From the NCBI GenBank assembly GCA_905221605.1, contig CAJNDS010002594.1, positions 171,001 to 235,000 on the forward strand: a stretch of DNA of 64,000 nucleotides, read 5' to 3'. Position numbers and translations under genes: made by a program. Below, piece after piece: positions 36,521 to 48,074 of this stretch; positions within the stretch are counted from its first letter, which is position 1, and each line of letters begins with the position of its first letter. Source of the DNA: Symbiodinium natans. Taxonomy: Eukaryota > Sar > Dinophyceae > Suessiales > Symbiodiniaceae. The notes beneath the pieces were generated by a model, which was not told the origin of the DNA, ran no database searches, and was given only the letters and a program-made list of their open reading frames with translations.

Positions 36521-36699
36521 CACGGCACCCATGGAATCCTCCCCCGGCAGCATAAATCCATCGTAGTGCAAGTCACAAGCCATACGACCCAGAGCCCTGT
36601 AGCCCCTGCAATCACGGTTGCAGGGTATTTACATCGATCATGAGTCTGCATGGCGCAAGCATGAAATCCGCCGACCCCAGCTGGAGCGGGGGCGGCGTC

Positions 36700-38900
36700 A
36701 GTGAAGACCCATAGTGCGCTCCATTCCCTGAGTTCCCATGGCCTCAGCACGCCCAAACCCTCGCCGGTACTCCATTCCCTGAGTTCGTTCCCGTGCATGC
36801 CCAAACCCCCGTCGCTCCACCCGTGCCACCCATGGCCTCAGCACGCCCAAACCCATGGGGCCTCATGGCCCCATGGCCCCAAGGTCCCATGGCCCCATGT
36901 CCCTATTTAGACCCGAAGCAGTCCCCGACCCGAGGCTGGCCTGGCCCCCAAGGGCCCCCATGGCCCCATGGCCTCATGCACGGCACGCCCGCCCACTCCG
37001 CTCCCCTCTTGCTCTCCTCTGACCCATACGCGGTCTCCTCTCATGCCCCCATGCCTCCCACACAGACCCTAAGCTGAGTTTTAAGGGCTCCGGTGCACTG
37101 CTCGCTCCGCTCCCCGTGCTGTCCATGGCCCATAGCTGAGTTTTAAGAGCTCCAGTGCAGTGCATGGCCGCCCCCTCGCTGCCCCTCCTCTCCCCGCCCG
37201 CTCCGGCCAAGCCCCATGACCCCCATGGCCCCCATGACCCCCATGCCCCCAATGGCCTCCTGGCCCCATCATGGCCCTGCCGTACCAGGCACCAGGCATG
37301 CCCATGCCCCCATGGCCCTATCGCCCGCTACCAGGCATGCCATGCCCGCCCCGCCCGCTCCGCTGCCCCTGCTCTCCCCGCCCGCTCCGCCCGGCCATGG
37401 GACCAGGCGATGCCATGCCCTTCATGGCCCCCACGGCCACCCATGGTACCAGGCACGCCATGCCCCATGGCCCATGACCCGCATGGCTGCCATGGCCCCC
37501 ATGGCCCTGGCCTCCATCACACCATGCCATGCCCGCATGGCCCTTCATGGCCCTGCCGTACCAGGTACCAGGCATGCCATGCCCCCATGGCCCATGGCCC
37601 CCATGGCCCCCATCCCATGTCCCTAAGGAGTTTTAAGGGCTCCAGTGCATGCTCCCATCCTGCTGTTTGCTCCCATACTGCTGTTTGCCCAAAAAAAATA
37701 TATATATATACATATATATATCCGCCGACCCCTACCACCTACTCCACCCCATCCAAAGCTCGACCGGCCCCCAGTGCATGCCCGCCCGCTTCCATGGGCC
37801 CTCATGGCCCCATGGCCCCAAGGCACACTTCCAACCCCCACCCCCACCCCCCACGCACCCCGCCCCCCACTGGACCCATGGCTCCTGGCCCCATTGGCTC
37901 ATGGTCCACGGCCCATGGATGTGGCTTCTCAGCTGACTTTAGGGCCCCAGTGCATGCCTACCCCCTCCGCCCGCTCCGCCCGCTCCGCCCGCTCCGCCCT
38001 CCGCCCGCCTACTCCCCCCTTGGCGCATGCTCCCACTCTCCATCCCCTCGACCTCCCCCGCTTGGCCGATGGACATGGCTCCTGGTCCCATTCTTCATCC
38101 CTCGACCTGCATGGCTGCCAATGCTGGTCCTATATATGGCCCCTGCTCCACCCCCACCCCCAACCCCCCCTCGCTCCCTCACTCCCCCACTTTTCCATTC
38201 TCTCACTTCCCCGCCCTTTCTTACTTTCACTCCCCATTTCACCCCACTCCCACGCTCCACCCCCACCTGCGCCCTCCCCATCCCTCAATTGTGTGTGGCT
38301 TCTCAGCTGACGGGGCCCCAGTGCATGCCCGCCCCCTCCGCCCGCTCCGCCCGCCCTCCGCCTACTCCCCTCTGGCCCATGCTCCCCCTCTCCATCCCCT
38401 TGACCTACCCCTCATGGACCCAGCTCCCTACCCCTTACCCCTCACGCACCCTGCCCCGCCGCCCATGCCCCTCATGGACCCATGGCCCCATTTCATGGTC
38501 CACGGCCCCTGCGTGTGGCTTCTCCGCCCCTACCCACCCACGCACCCCGCCCCCCGCCCATCCGCCCTTCCCGCTCCGCATAATCCCCCCCATGCCCAAG
38601 CCCCCCACGCACCCCGCCATGCTTGTCATGGGCCCGTGGCTCCTCCATTCTTCATCCCTCGACCTGCATGGCTGCCAATGCTGGTCCTGTTTCTGGCCCC
38701 TGCTCCACCCCCACCCCCAACCCCCACCCCCACCCCGCACTGCCCCGCCGCCCATGCTTGTCATGGACCCATGGCTCCTGGCCCCATGGCTCCCCCCACC
38801 CGGCCCGCTCCGCCCTCCGCCCTTCCAGCTCCGCCTACTCCCCCCTTGGCCCATGCTCCCACTCTCCATCCCCTCGACCTCCTCCCCCAGAACCCTAAAC
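36700..38900. repeat. C-rich low-complexity block with diverged internal duplications
   Basis: Words such as CCCATGGCCCC, CCGCTCCGCC and CCCCACCCC dominate, so five of six frames stay open and give artefactual proline-rich frames, including a 585-codon one. Real structure exists: a segment starting CATTCTTCATCCCTCGACC at 38091 recurs at 38647 (period 556). GAGTTTTAAGGGCTCC-type words occur at 37077, 37140 and 37629. CTCCATCCCCTCGACCTCC occurs near 38037 and 38867. An AT microsatellite sits at 37696-37722. I see no gene. Confidence 0.75.
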
Positions 38901-39215
38901 CCTAAACCCTGAACTCTAGGCCTTGCAAGGTCTCGACTGCCTCAACCCTCCATTATCCCCGAAAATCTGCAAACCCTCCTCCTCGGCATCCCAAACCCTG
39001 ACTGGGCGGCCCGGCGCTTCCGCCATGGTCTCCGCCGCCACGGCGGTTTAGGGGTTCGGGTTTGTGGTTTCGAGTTTGGGGTGTACGTCGAGGCCTCAGG
39101 TTCAAGTCTCCTGGTTACGGGGGTTTAGGGTTTGGGGGTTTGGGGTTTCAGGGTTGCGGGTTTCGGGTTTGCGGTTTGCGGTTTGCGGTTTTAGATTTGG
39201 GGTTTAGCCCCAACT
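38888..39215. repeat. Interstitial telomere-like repeats (CCCTAAA / TTTAGGG variants)
   Basis: AACCCTAAACCCTAAACCCT at 38891-38910 is exact. From 39045 to 39205 the opposite-strand form recurs in degenerate style (GGGTTTAGGGTTTGGGGG, GGTTTGCGGTTTGCGG). The orientation switches within about 150 bases. This may be old telomeric insertion or simple-repeat drift. Confidence 0.7.
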
Positions 39216-39419
39216 CCCTGCGCATCAGGGCTCCATGTTTCGCCCCCCTGAACTCTACAACCTGACCAAGCCCTGCGCATATATCTATATATCTATATAT
39301 ATATATATACATAATCCGCGGCCGGAGCCCACAGTGCCTTGGCCCCCCTTGGAGGGGGTCGGCGGTAGCCATTAAATAAACATGAAGAATCCGAGTCTGT
39401 GGGAGTTGCAAGCGAACAC

Positions 39420-40580
39420 GGACTCAAGAATGTCGAAGTTTTCCAGCTGCCAGGGCCTCATTCTCGAGGATGAAAGGCAGCACGGCATCAGGGCAGTGCT
39501 GGCATAACCTTGAGAGGCACACAATTGCATTTACATCCAAACACAGAGAGGCACACTAACTAGATCTAACTAGGCACATCAATCAGGCAAATGTACGCAC
39601 CATCTCAGGCCCAGCTCCTAGGGAATTCGGGAAGCTCATTGGCGCGTTGGGGACCTGACAAGTCGATGTAGTGCACCACATGCTCATTGAAGAAAGCCTC
39701 CGCAGTGATCAGTGTGCACTGGCTTGTCACAGCATCTTGCCGCGCTGCCACAGCATGTCATATCACATCAGAATCATATTACCATTGCATGTCTCAGAGC
39801 ATACTCCGTGCCTCATGACATCAAGTTTGCCTCGACTTACGACCCATTCCCGGGACTCCAACCGCCTGTCTCATGATGCTATGTCTACACGATGCTAGAG
39901 TTTGGATTCTGTTCTTGCGTGTCTGCGCCTGCCGGTCCACAAGGCCGAGGCGACGGCCGAACAGGGCCTCTCAAGCCCCCACAATCTCCGACAGCTGCTC
40001 GCGCATGCTGTGGGACCTGATGGGTTTCAGAAACCCCGGCCTCGAAGTAGTTCATCTCCATCTGTGGAAATTGCTTCAAGCGCTCCAGCCTCAGCTTCCA
40101 GATTTCACATATTTCACAATGCGTCAAAGGGTGAAATGGCGTCAAGAGTGTTGAAGCAAAGGTATCAGGGCGCGGGGCACAAGCGAGTGGTCCGCCGTGG
40201 CAAACTGTTCACACAACATCAATGAGCAGCGTTCTGCATCCACCTCCACCAGTTCCTGGAAGCAGATCCAGCTCTACATTAGCCTCTACTGTACGTCTCT
40301 ACTGTACGTCGGGGATGTGGGAGCCAACACTTCACGAGAAGGTGTCCTGTAGTCTCTCGAGGGTCGCCTCAACCATGGGAACGCCCACTTCCTCAGGGCT
40401 GCATTGGCTGCATGGGATGTGAATTTATGTGAATAGCTGCGAACTGCCTGAAAATTCCAGCTTTACAGCAGCTTTACATGCTTCACGAAGCCCTCGAGCC
40501 GATGGCGTCGAGTTTGGTGATGATGTGCTCGAAGATTTGTTCTCGGAGTTCCGGCTCCTCACGAATTTCCAGAAGCCCAC
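39420..40580 (-). CDS. Exon candidates of an unidentified intron-rich gene
   Basis: Several minus-strand helical readings with dinoflagellate-type splice sites: about 40570-40490 (EIREEPELREQIFEHIITKL then DAIGSR, GC donor), about 40120-40050 (KLRLERLKQFPQMEMNYFE, GC donor) and about 40010-39975 (MREQLSEIVG). They are charged and helical, so the product may be a coiled-coil or scaffold protein. I do not recognise a family, and phases between the exons could not be verified. Confidence 0.4.
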
Positions 40581-41599
40581 CATGCAGCCACAATGTGGGC
40601 CCAATGTCGATCCATGTCCCAACTGCAATCAGAATCCAAAACGAAGAAACTTAAAGTCCTTCAACCTGCAGTCCAAGGCTTTTCCGAACTCGCCACGCCT
40701 GGAGAGATGTGCCCAGAGCTCGCTCCCGTGATCTCCCCGAAAATAAACTTCACAAATGGGTGTTCAATGCTTTCAAAACGACTCAAAAAAGATTTCTGCA
40801 ACCCAACTCGAACTGATCTTCGCTTCAGTCACTGCCTCTCATGTAACCACGCCGCCAGCCCCAGGAAATCAGTCATTGCCTGCACAGCGCTTCTTTGCAC
40901 ATCTTTGGCCCCAGAAGTGGCCCCCTCCTGTTCCGCAAGCAGCGCAAATGGCTCGCCTTGGAAATGATGACATCGAGCTGGCCATTGTCAAAGTCCTCTC
41001 TGCGGTTGGGAACAGCACAAATGTTGTAACATGTTGTAACGTCTTCTGGTCACCTGGTCAACATCTACAACGTACACCGGGATCCTGAGTGGCCAATACC
41101 CCGATCAGCAGTTGCTCCGCTTCAGACCGCTGCCTTCTCCCTGCACATCAAACACCAGCATTGAAAAAGCTGCAAATGAATGTGATAAAAATCAATACAA
41201 ATGCATCTAGCTTCTCTTGCACACAGGCGTGGACCCTTCACGGGCCAGGATAGCAGATGATCAACTACCTCCCGAAAAAGTGCTGAGAAACACAGATTGA
41301 CAAGCGTTGCAATGACTTGCACGTTCACACAAGTCATCCTGGCAGTGATTTTCATCCCGGCCTCCGTTACCTCTTCGACTCTCAGCTGAGGTCTTGCACG
41401 AGGCACCGATCTAGCAACAAACCTGGTCCCAAGTCCGCTTCGCGATCACAACTTGCGACCGCAGTATCTCATTCAGGGCTTGGCCAAAGATACTCGCTGT
41501 GGGCATGCGCAGAAAGAGGACTGCTTTCCTCTGGCCAGCGAATAACGAATGCACAGAAACCAGCTGTCAATGTGCAGCCGTGCCTTTGCAGCATCCAAA

Positions 41600-42062
41600 G
41601 ATGACCTGTCATGGAACCAAACAAGCAAGTTGGGAGAGAATTGTTAGTGCCATGGATACAACACATGGGTTGTTTAGCAGATCGTCTGAGCCCGCAGCTG
41701 AATCAAGCGGAATAAGCTCATCAAACCATTGTCCTAGTTTTGGCGATCCATGGACGAACCATGGCGAATCTGCAAGCGAAAATGAAGCACGAGCAATGAG
41801 GTTTGCTCCACGTCCTGTCCAGGCCTGCCGTCGGCCTGATCTTGCACAGCACGACCTGAGGAGGCTCAGGAAACAATCTTTAGATACATGCTGCAAAAGG
41901 CCCCTGAGACCTGTACTTCCGGACGGTGAGGTGAAGAGCAATGACAACACACGAAAGATACCCAGTGGAGAAAGCCGCAGCCTTGGCTGTAAACCCATAT
42001 CCGGGCGGTTTCCACCTTTTCATGTTTAGCCGTCTAGCCTGTTGTAACACTGTCGCTGACAT
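41600..42062 (-). CDS. Possible exons of an unidentified gene (strand uncertain)
   Basis: The minus strand shows ARRLNMKRWKPPGYGFT (about 42045-41995) and GQWFDELIPLDSAAGSDDLL (about 41765-41690), both protein-like. The plus strand over 41499-42029 is also open for 176 codons with a charged sequence. The surrounding candidates favour minus. Weak evidence; no family recognised. Confidence 0.25.
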
Positions 42063-43029
42063 CCTGTCTTCGAAATGTGGACAACACTGCGGGCTCTTGA
42101 TTTACAAAGAAAGGTTTCCTCTGAGTTGAGCTGTAGCCACAGCAAGTTGGATAGCACAATTGTATGGGGCACTAGCTACCACTATTAGTATTTGTAGCAA
42201 AACAGCTTTCTATAGCGACCGTCAGCACTGACCAACATTCATTTTGCTTGATTCACTGGAGGAATACAGCCAATATAAGCGCGCAGGCGGGATTAGCGCT
42301 CGAAGCCCATCATACCCCTATGCGCTGTTCCACCGATGCGCCGCTGCACCGCACCGAGCCTAAGGCCCTAAGCTCTGAAACCACAAACCCCTAACTGCAA
42401 ACCCTGAAACCCTAAAGCACAAGAGCGAAGCAAGGGAACGGAGTTCATGTAGCATGGAAAACATGAGCACGCTGGAACAGAATGATGTCCTAGGCTTTTT
42501 GGATTTGGAGTAACTCAGATCGCATGTTTTTGCAAAATCTAAGCAAGGGTTCGAAGCAATGCTGGCAAGTACAAAGCCCCTGCAAACTGACCTCGAAAAC
42601 CAAGACCCGCCGACAGCTTTTTTTGCAACGCGCACGTCGCTGTTGGGTGGCCGTCAGCATCGACACTTTTCAAAGTAGTTATCGAAGAAAAGCGAGAACA
42701 CCAAGGCATGCTCTGCGTGGGAAATAACAAAAACAATTACATTACAATGCCCACGATGGTAAGGGGTCCAAGTTTCTACCCAGGTGCTTTGCGAGGTTTT
42801 CGCACGTTCCAGGAAGGCAAAAACATTCTACCCCAGATGTTCTACGAGGTCTTTGCTGTTTCTACCCCGGTGTTTTTCCCAAAGACATCCAAAGACATAT
42901 AGGATGCTGGGCTGTCCTTTAGGCAAAGGGAAGGCCGCACGAGATTGGGCCCGTGATGGAGCCGTGACGGGACCCGACGCCCCACATGTTACGAATAAGA
43001 AGGTGACGTTGCAGGCGTTGCATGGGTGT

Positions 43030-43620
43030 TGCGCGGGTGTTGTGCAGTTGTTGTGTGGGCGTTGCGCCTCATGTCATACGGGTGCATGGGAGGTGCCTGC
43101 GAGAGAGTTTCTTCTGTCGGCGGGGGGGGGAGGGGCGCGAGAGATCGGGAGTGTGACGGGTGCGTGACGGGTGGCATGACGGGCGTGTGACGGTGCATGT
43201 AAGCGCGGGTAAAAGCCGGGGGGGATGATTGGTGCATGTCGGGCGCATGTTGCTTGATGGGTCGAAAGCAAAAAGGCAAGGGCGTGACGGGTGCGGGATG
43301 AGACATGACGGTGATGGGTGGGCGGGTGACGGGTGCGTCACGGGCGCGTGACGATGTGTGACAGGTTCGTGGGAGCCAAATAAGCCAAGAGTGGGGAGGT
43401 GCGAGATCGGGGGCGTGACGGATGCGTCACGGGTGCGTGACGGGGGCATGGGCGCCTCATGGAGAGTCCAAGCCAGGAGGGGTGATGAGCGAGATCGGGA
43501 CGTGACTGATGCGTGACGGATGCGTGATGGAAAGCGAATGCTCAGAGAGGGAAGGAACGAGATGCGGGGCGTGCACGTTGCATGACGCGGCGGGCATAAC
43601 GGGTGCATAGCGTGCACATG
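43030..43620. repeat. GTGACGGGTGC-type tandem repeat
   Basis: The words GTGACGGGTGCGTGACGGG, GCATGACGG and GCGTGACGGATGCG recur irregularly over about 500 bases, with a poly-G run near 43123. The 182-codon minus frame over it (His/Pro/Ser-rich) is an artefact. Confidence 0.75.
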
Positions 43621-44069
43621 ACGAGCGGAGAGCTTTCGGTCCTGTCAGGAAAGCTAGCCAGCGTGGAAGGCCTCAACTCTTGATTTGAGATTCGTTTCAC
43701 GTGATAACTTCCAGCATCGGAAACATTCGGAAACGGATTTCTGAAAGGGAACTAACTGCAGTACACGGAACATTACGGAACTGGCAGCGTTTCGGAGAAT
43801 CTTGGAGCTTTCAAAACACGGTTGGCTTCAAAAGCTTTCCATGGATCCGAACTCGTTTGACCTCAATGGCTGGTGCAACAGCTCAGTAGGCCTCTCCAGG
43901 CACGCTGAGACACCAACAAGCGTAGAAACATGAGAGGAACCTGGACACATTTTCAACGCCCAAACTGCAAGTCGTGCGTGGCCGTTCCGGTCCTTCTGAC
44001 TGGACTCGGCTGGCGCTTTGAAGATACACCCAAGCCTTAGATGCTGATCCTCCTCGCCGCTCGCCTTTC

Positions 44070-45810
44070 AATCTGAACTTAGATGCGGGCAGGTCTGTGA
44101 TCGCACTAGGAGGAACCACTCCATCCTGAACGAAATTTTAAAGAACGTCCAAAGCCGTCCACGGTGCATGCAAAGAATATGCAAACATTGCACCTTCGAA
44201 TCCAGCGGAAAAGGTCGCAACTCGAAGCATTGGTGCAAGAAGAAGAACAACCTCTCCAGCAGTCTAACATTACCTGCGAAAACACACTTGTTCACGCCAT
44301 CTCTCTGGGCAGCATGCTTTCGAACTAGGCGGCACTGCAGCAAAGGTGCCTCCGAAAGCCATAGGTTGCATCCAGCAACATGAAGCATTGTGCGAGCACT
44401 GAGTGCGAGACTTCCTCCGGTAAAGTATCCGACGGCGTACAGGCCTTTGCCAGTTGGACACATTCTCCGACCTGTTGGCTTGCGAGCACGGGGCGAGTTC
44501 AACGAATATGCTATGGCTATTTAATTGGACTCTGGACGGCACCTTCTTGTCACCACAGTGACACGACAAAATACCATGTGCAGAAAGTCACAAACAGAGC
44601 GTCATCTTACAGTGGTCCATCCCGGCATATACGTTCTTCTTTTCCTCCTGTGGTTGCCCCTTTTCCGTCTTTCTCTCACGACGGCAGCCCACAAAGAGAG
44701 ATGAGATTTGGCATGGGCACGGAGCTTTGGGGCTGACCACGTGTCTTCACAATCTTCACAAACTACCAGTACAAATGAGAGCATCATAGAGCATCCCAAA
44801 CCTCTGCATGCTGTGACATGCCGTGACACCCCTCCATGGAAAGCTTCTGGGGCATGGGCCAGCAGCTCCAGCGGCGTCACATAGTCTCCGAGAGCACCAT
44901 AGACATGAACCTGAATTGGCAGCAACACGGGCCTTCTTTCAGAGGCCCAATGAAGGTTAAAGAACTTGAAGAAACACCTTCTCAAGCATGTTTGCTAAGC
45001 ATGAGATGCTGGCCAAAGCAGTCCATAACCTGTCAGGAACCCTAGAAACAAGAAGCCATTGCAACAAGATGCCGCATCAACAACTTGAGGTAGACAGAGC
45101 GCGAGTCAATGCAAACCACTTGCAAACCAGACGGCCCTTCCAAATGGCGCAACGATGATGACGATTGCCATTGCGACAAATGCTGCGCTCTCCGGTCAAT
45201 TGGCTGGAGTCCGCTCAGACAGACAACATTTCCGTTGCAAATCATCATGCAACAGAGGCCTGTGATGGGTGAAAAGACGGATAGCCAAATTCAAGTCCTC
45301 GCACACGAAGGCATGCAAGCACAAAGCAACACCGGGAACTAGAGTTAGGCCGCGAGCAAGCTTGGACACATCCACGCATAGCACGAGTTGCTGAAGCCTT
45401 GCCACGACGGAGAAATGCAGCGCTCTGTGAACGCACCCTGCATGCATGTAACAAATAGAGATAAAATAGAGCTCTCTTGCATAATCTTGCCCCCACTGAT
45501 TCACTCCAGCCTGAGTGCCACTGGAAAAAGCTCAGGGAAGTGGTCGCAGTCAACGAAAGCACACGTCCCACCTGAAGGCTTCTGAGAATCTGGAACATGC
45601 GAAATGGCACATGGGTCGACATGGTATGAAATTCTGAATTGGAAGGGCCAGGTCTCGCACCATCGTTTGCTTGCTTGGCCGCCTGAGATTCAAGCACATG
45701 TTTACATTGACGGGACGTGTTGGGGGGGGGGGGGTCCCATCCTGCTCTTCCTCTTGCAGAGGCAAAGTGTAAGACTGCAGAATGCTGGACAGGACCTCAC
45801 GACACACACT
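44070..45810 (-). CDS. Exon candidates of an unidentified minus-strand gene
   Basis: Protein-like minus-strand readings without simple-repeat bias: about 45800-45735 (VLSSILQSYTLPLQEEEQD), about 45440-45260 (VVARLQQLVLCVDVSKLARG, then PGVALCLHAFVCEDLNLAIR), about 44925-44830 (VHVYGALGDYVTPLELLAHA then PEAFHG) and a 144-codon frame at 44502-44068 (GKGLYAVGYFTGGSLALSAR). Several sit behind AG/G acceptors. Order and phases are not proven and no family is recognised. They may continue the gene at 39.4-40.6 kb. Confidence 0.35.
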
Positions 45811-46071
45811 TCGAAGGAGAAGATGCGGCCGACATGTGAAGCTCTAAGTCCCAGCCTCAGAGTCCATTTCAACACGAGGTATCCTGTGACGGTGCGGATA
45901 CTCTCTTATCCGACAAGTCTGGCAAGCCTCTGTTGCCAGACCCACTTCGCAGCTAACAGAGTTTGCAACTCAACATGGGATATGAACAAGAAGAAAACGT
46001 CCTGCCATGAACAATGAACGGCTCCAGTGCGGCACAGTAGATGTGCATGTGACCCGTCGCCTTGACAGCTT

Positions 46072-46520
46072 TGCGAGAGAGAGAGAGAGAGAGAAAGAGA
46101 GAAAGAGAGAAAGAGAGAAAGAGAGAAAGAGAGAAAGAGAGAAAGAGAGAAAGAGAGAAAGAGAGAAAGAGAGAAAGAGAGAGAGAGAGAGAAAGAGAGA
46201 AAGAGAGAAAGAGAGAAAGAGAGAAAGAGAGAAAGAGAGAAAGAGAGAGAAGAGAGAAAGAGAGAAAGAGAGAAAGAGAGAAAGAGAGAAAGAGAGAAAG
46301 AGAGAAAGAGAGAAAGAGAGAAAGAGAGAAAGAGAGAAAGAGAGAAAGAGAGAAAGAGAGAAAGAGAGAAAGAGAGAAAGAGAGAAAGAGAGAAAGAGAG
46401 AAAGAGGGAAAGAGGGAAAGAGGGAAAGAGGGAAAGAGAGAAAGAGAGAAAGAGAGAAAGAGAGAAAGAGAGAAAGAGGGAAAGAGGGAAAGAAGGAAAG
46501 AGGGAAAGAGAGAAAGGGGG
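46072..46520. repeat. (GAGAGAAA)n microsatellite, about 450 bases
   Basis: Nearly pure GAAAGAGA units with minor variants (GAGGGAAA near the 3' end). Preceded by a (GA) run at 46074-46095. Frames reading Arg/Glu/Lys or Phe/Leu/Ser repeats over it are artefacts. Confidence 0.92.
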
Positions 46521-48074
46521 GCGGACTTCGCCCAGACGTCACCAACCCATCTACGCCGGACTTCCCCAGAGCTGCCTTGAAGCATTCAAAAACGGTCTTG
46601 TGCAACACAGGCCTTGCAGTTCAGGGTGCCAGTCACACAAAACAAAACTGGACGGAAACATCATGTGGATTACCGAGCGGCATGCCAAAGCTGTGCTTGT
46701 ACACACACACTCACGGCAGTCGAGCAGATTTGTCGGACCTGCACCAGGGACGTCAGGTGCTCCTTTTTCTAAGGCCTTTAGAACCAAAAAACAACAGGAC
46801 CAAGATTTGTTTGTGGACGTAGGGGAAGAATCAGAGGTCCATCATCAAAGGATTCTGTCAAACTTGATCTCCCTAACGAACTTTAAGTCGTTTGCTTCAG
46901 TTGGTGCATTGCTTGTCCAAACATGGACTGGTAACCTGGTGCTCTACGGAGCTAGGATGTCGAAGGATGTGCCTTAACAACTTTCTTGTGGTCGGAACAA
47001 GGACAACCTTAAGACTCAATCACTCAGTGACACAGTGATAAGGAAGTCTTGACCTATAACAAGCCGTGTCGAGCTTGTTGGCTTGCGCAGCGGAAAGCAG
47101 CATGTTTTACATGGCCATAGCATGCAAGGGGGTTCTCCCCCGCAGACAAAAACCTGAAAGTGCGCATGTCGTTCTGCAAGAAGAAGGAATTTCTTCCCAA
47201 AGGTAATAAAGTCAAGTCCTATGGTAGGGCGCTCTATTCACCTTTCGAAACGCAATTGCCATTTGACGTGCGCATGAGCTGATTCCATTCCCGTAAAAAC
47301 TGTGACAATCTTCCATTGTGGTCGCAGCGCGTCCGGTCCAAGACGTACGACCCTGGGCAGCCCACAGCTTACCTTGACAGCGGCGTTGTATGGAAACGGG
47401 ACGGGCAACAGCTGCGTCATCGCGCCGCTGAACTCGCTGCGGCGCTGTAACTAGGCGAAACGTAAGAGCCACTCCGCGAACTGCCGAGAAGCTTGACAAC
47501 CATAGCGAACATGGAGAACAAACTGCTTTCCTGCAGAGGCTGTAGAATACGTGCCTGAGGTGCTTGGCGCTGGAGGCCTGGACCAAACCTTAAGGGGTGC
47601 TGAAAAAGAGGTCTAAAGTATCTGAAGCTTTGGAAGAAGGCTTCTGCAGTCCACTCCCCCAGGAGTTGCAGGTGTAGTGAATGTAGTGAAGATGTGACAT
47701 GATGTGCGACTGAGGATGTGACATGATTTGTGACTGAGCATCATCTGCTGAAAGCTGCGCTGCCGAAAAGAAGTAGTAGGTCTCTAGTTTTGTCATGTAC
47801 ATAAAACACCCACCCACCCATCAGCCCGCAATCACGGTGACACAAAGCAGTTGCAGCCCTGGCTCTGCAACTACTGTCCGTACAGACTTGCCTTTTCTGC
47901 AAGGAACAACAAACTATCAGGAGGTGCATGGGGCGGCGGGACAAACCACAGGCTCCTACCTGGCCCCTGACTTTGTTGAGCCTAAGGCCAAACTTTAACT
48001 CCAGTGGACCTCCTACTCAGCATTCTATTCACATTTACACACGAGATGCTTCGAGTGCCTTACAAACCAGCTTG

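Noticed and set aside
37155-38912. 585-codon plus-strand proline-rich ORF
   Set aside because: It runs through C-rich low-complexity DNA where overlapping frames are open too, has no domain, and follows the repeat structure.
41499-42029. 176-codon plus-strand ORF as a gene
   Set aside because: No domain and no plus-strand neighbours; the same interval has protein-like minus-strand readings. Left unassigned.
45953-46822. Arg/Glu/Lys and Phe/Leu/Ser ORFs of 170-270 codons
   Set aside because: Direct translation of the GAGAGAAA microsatellite.
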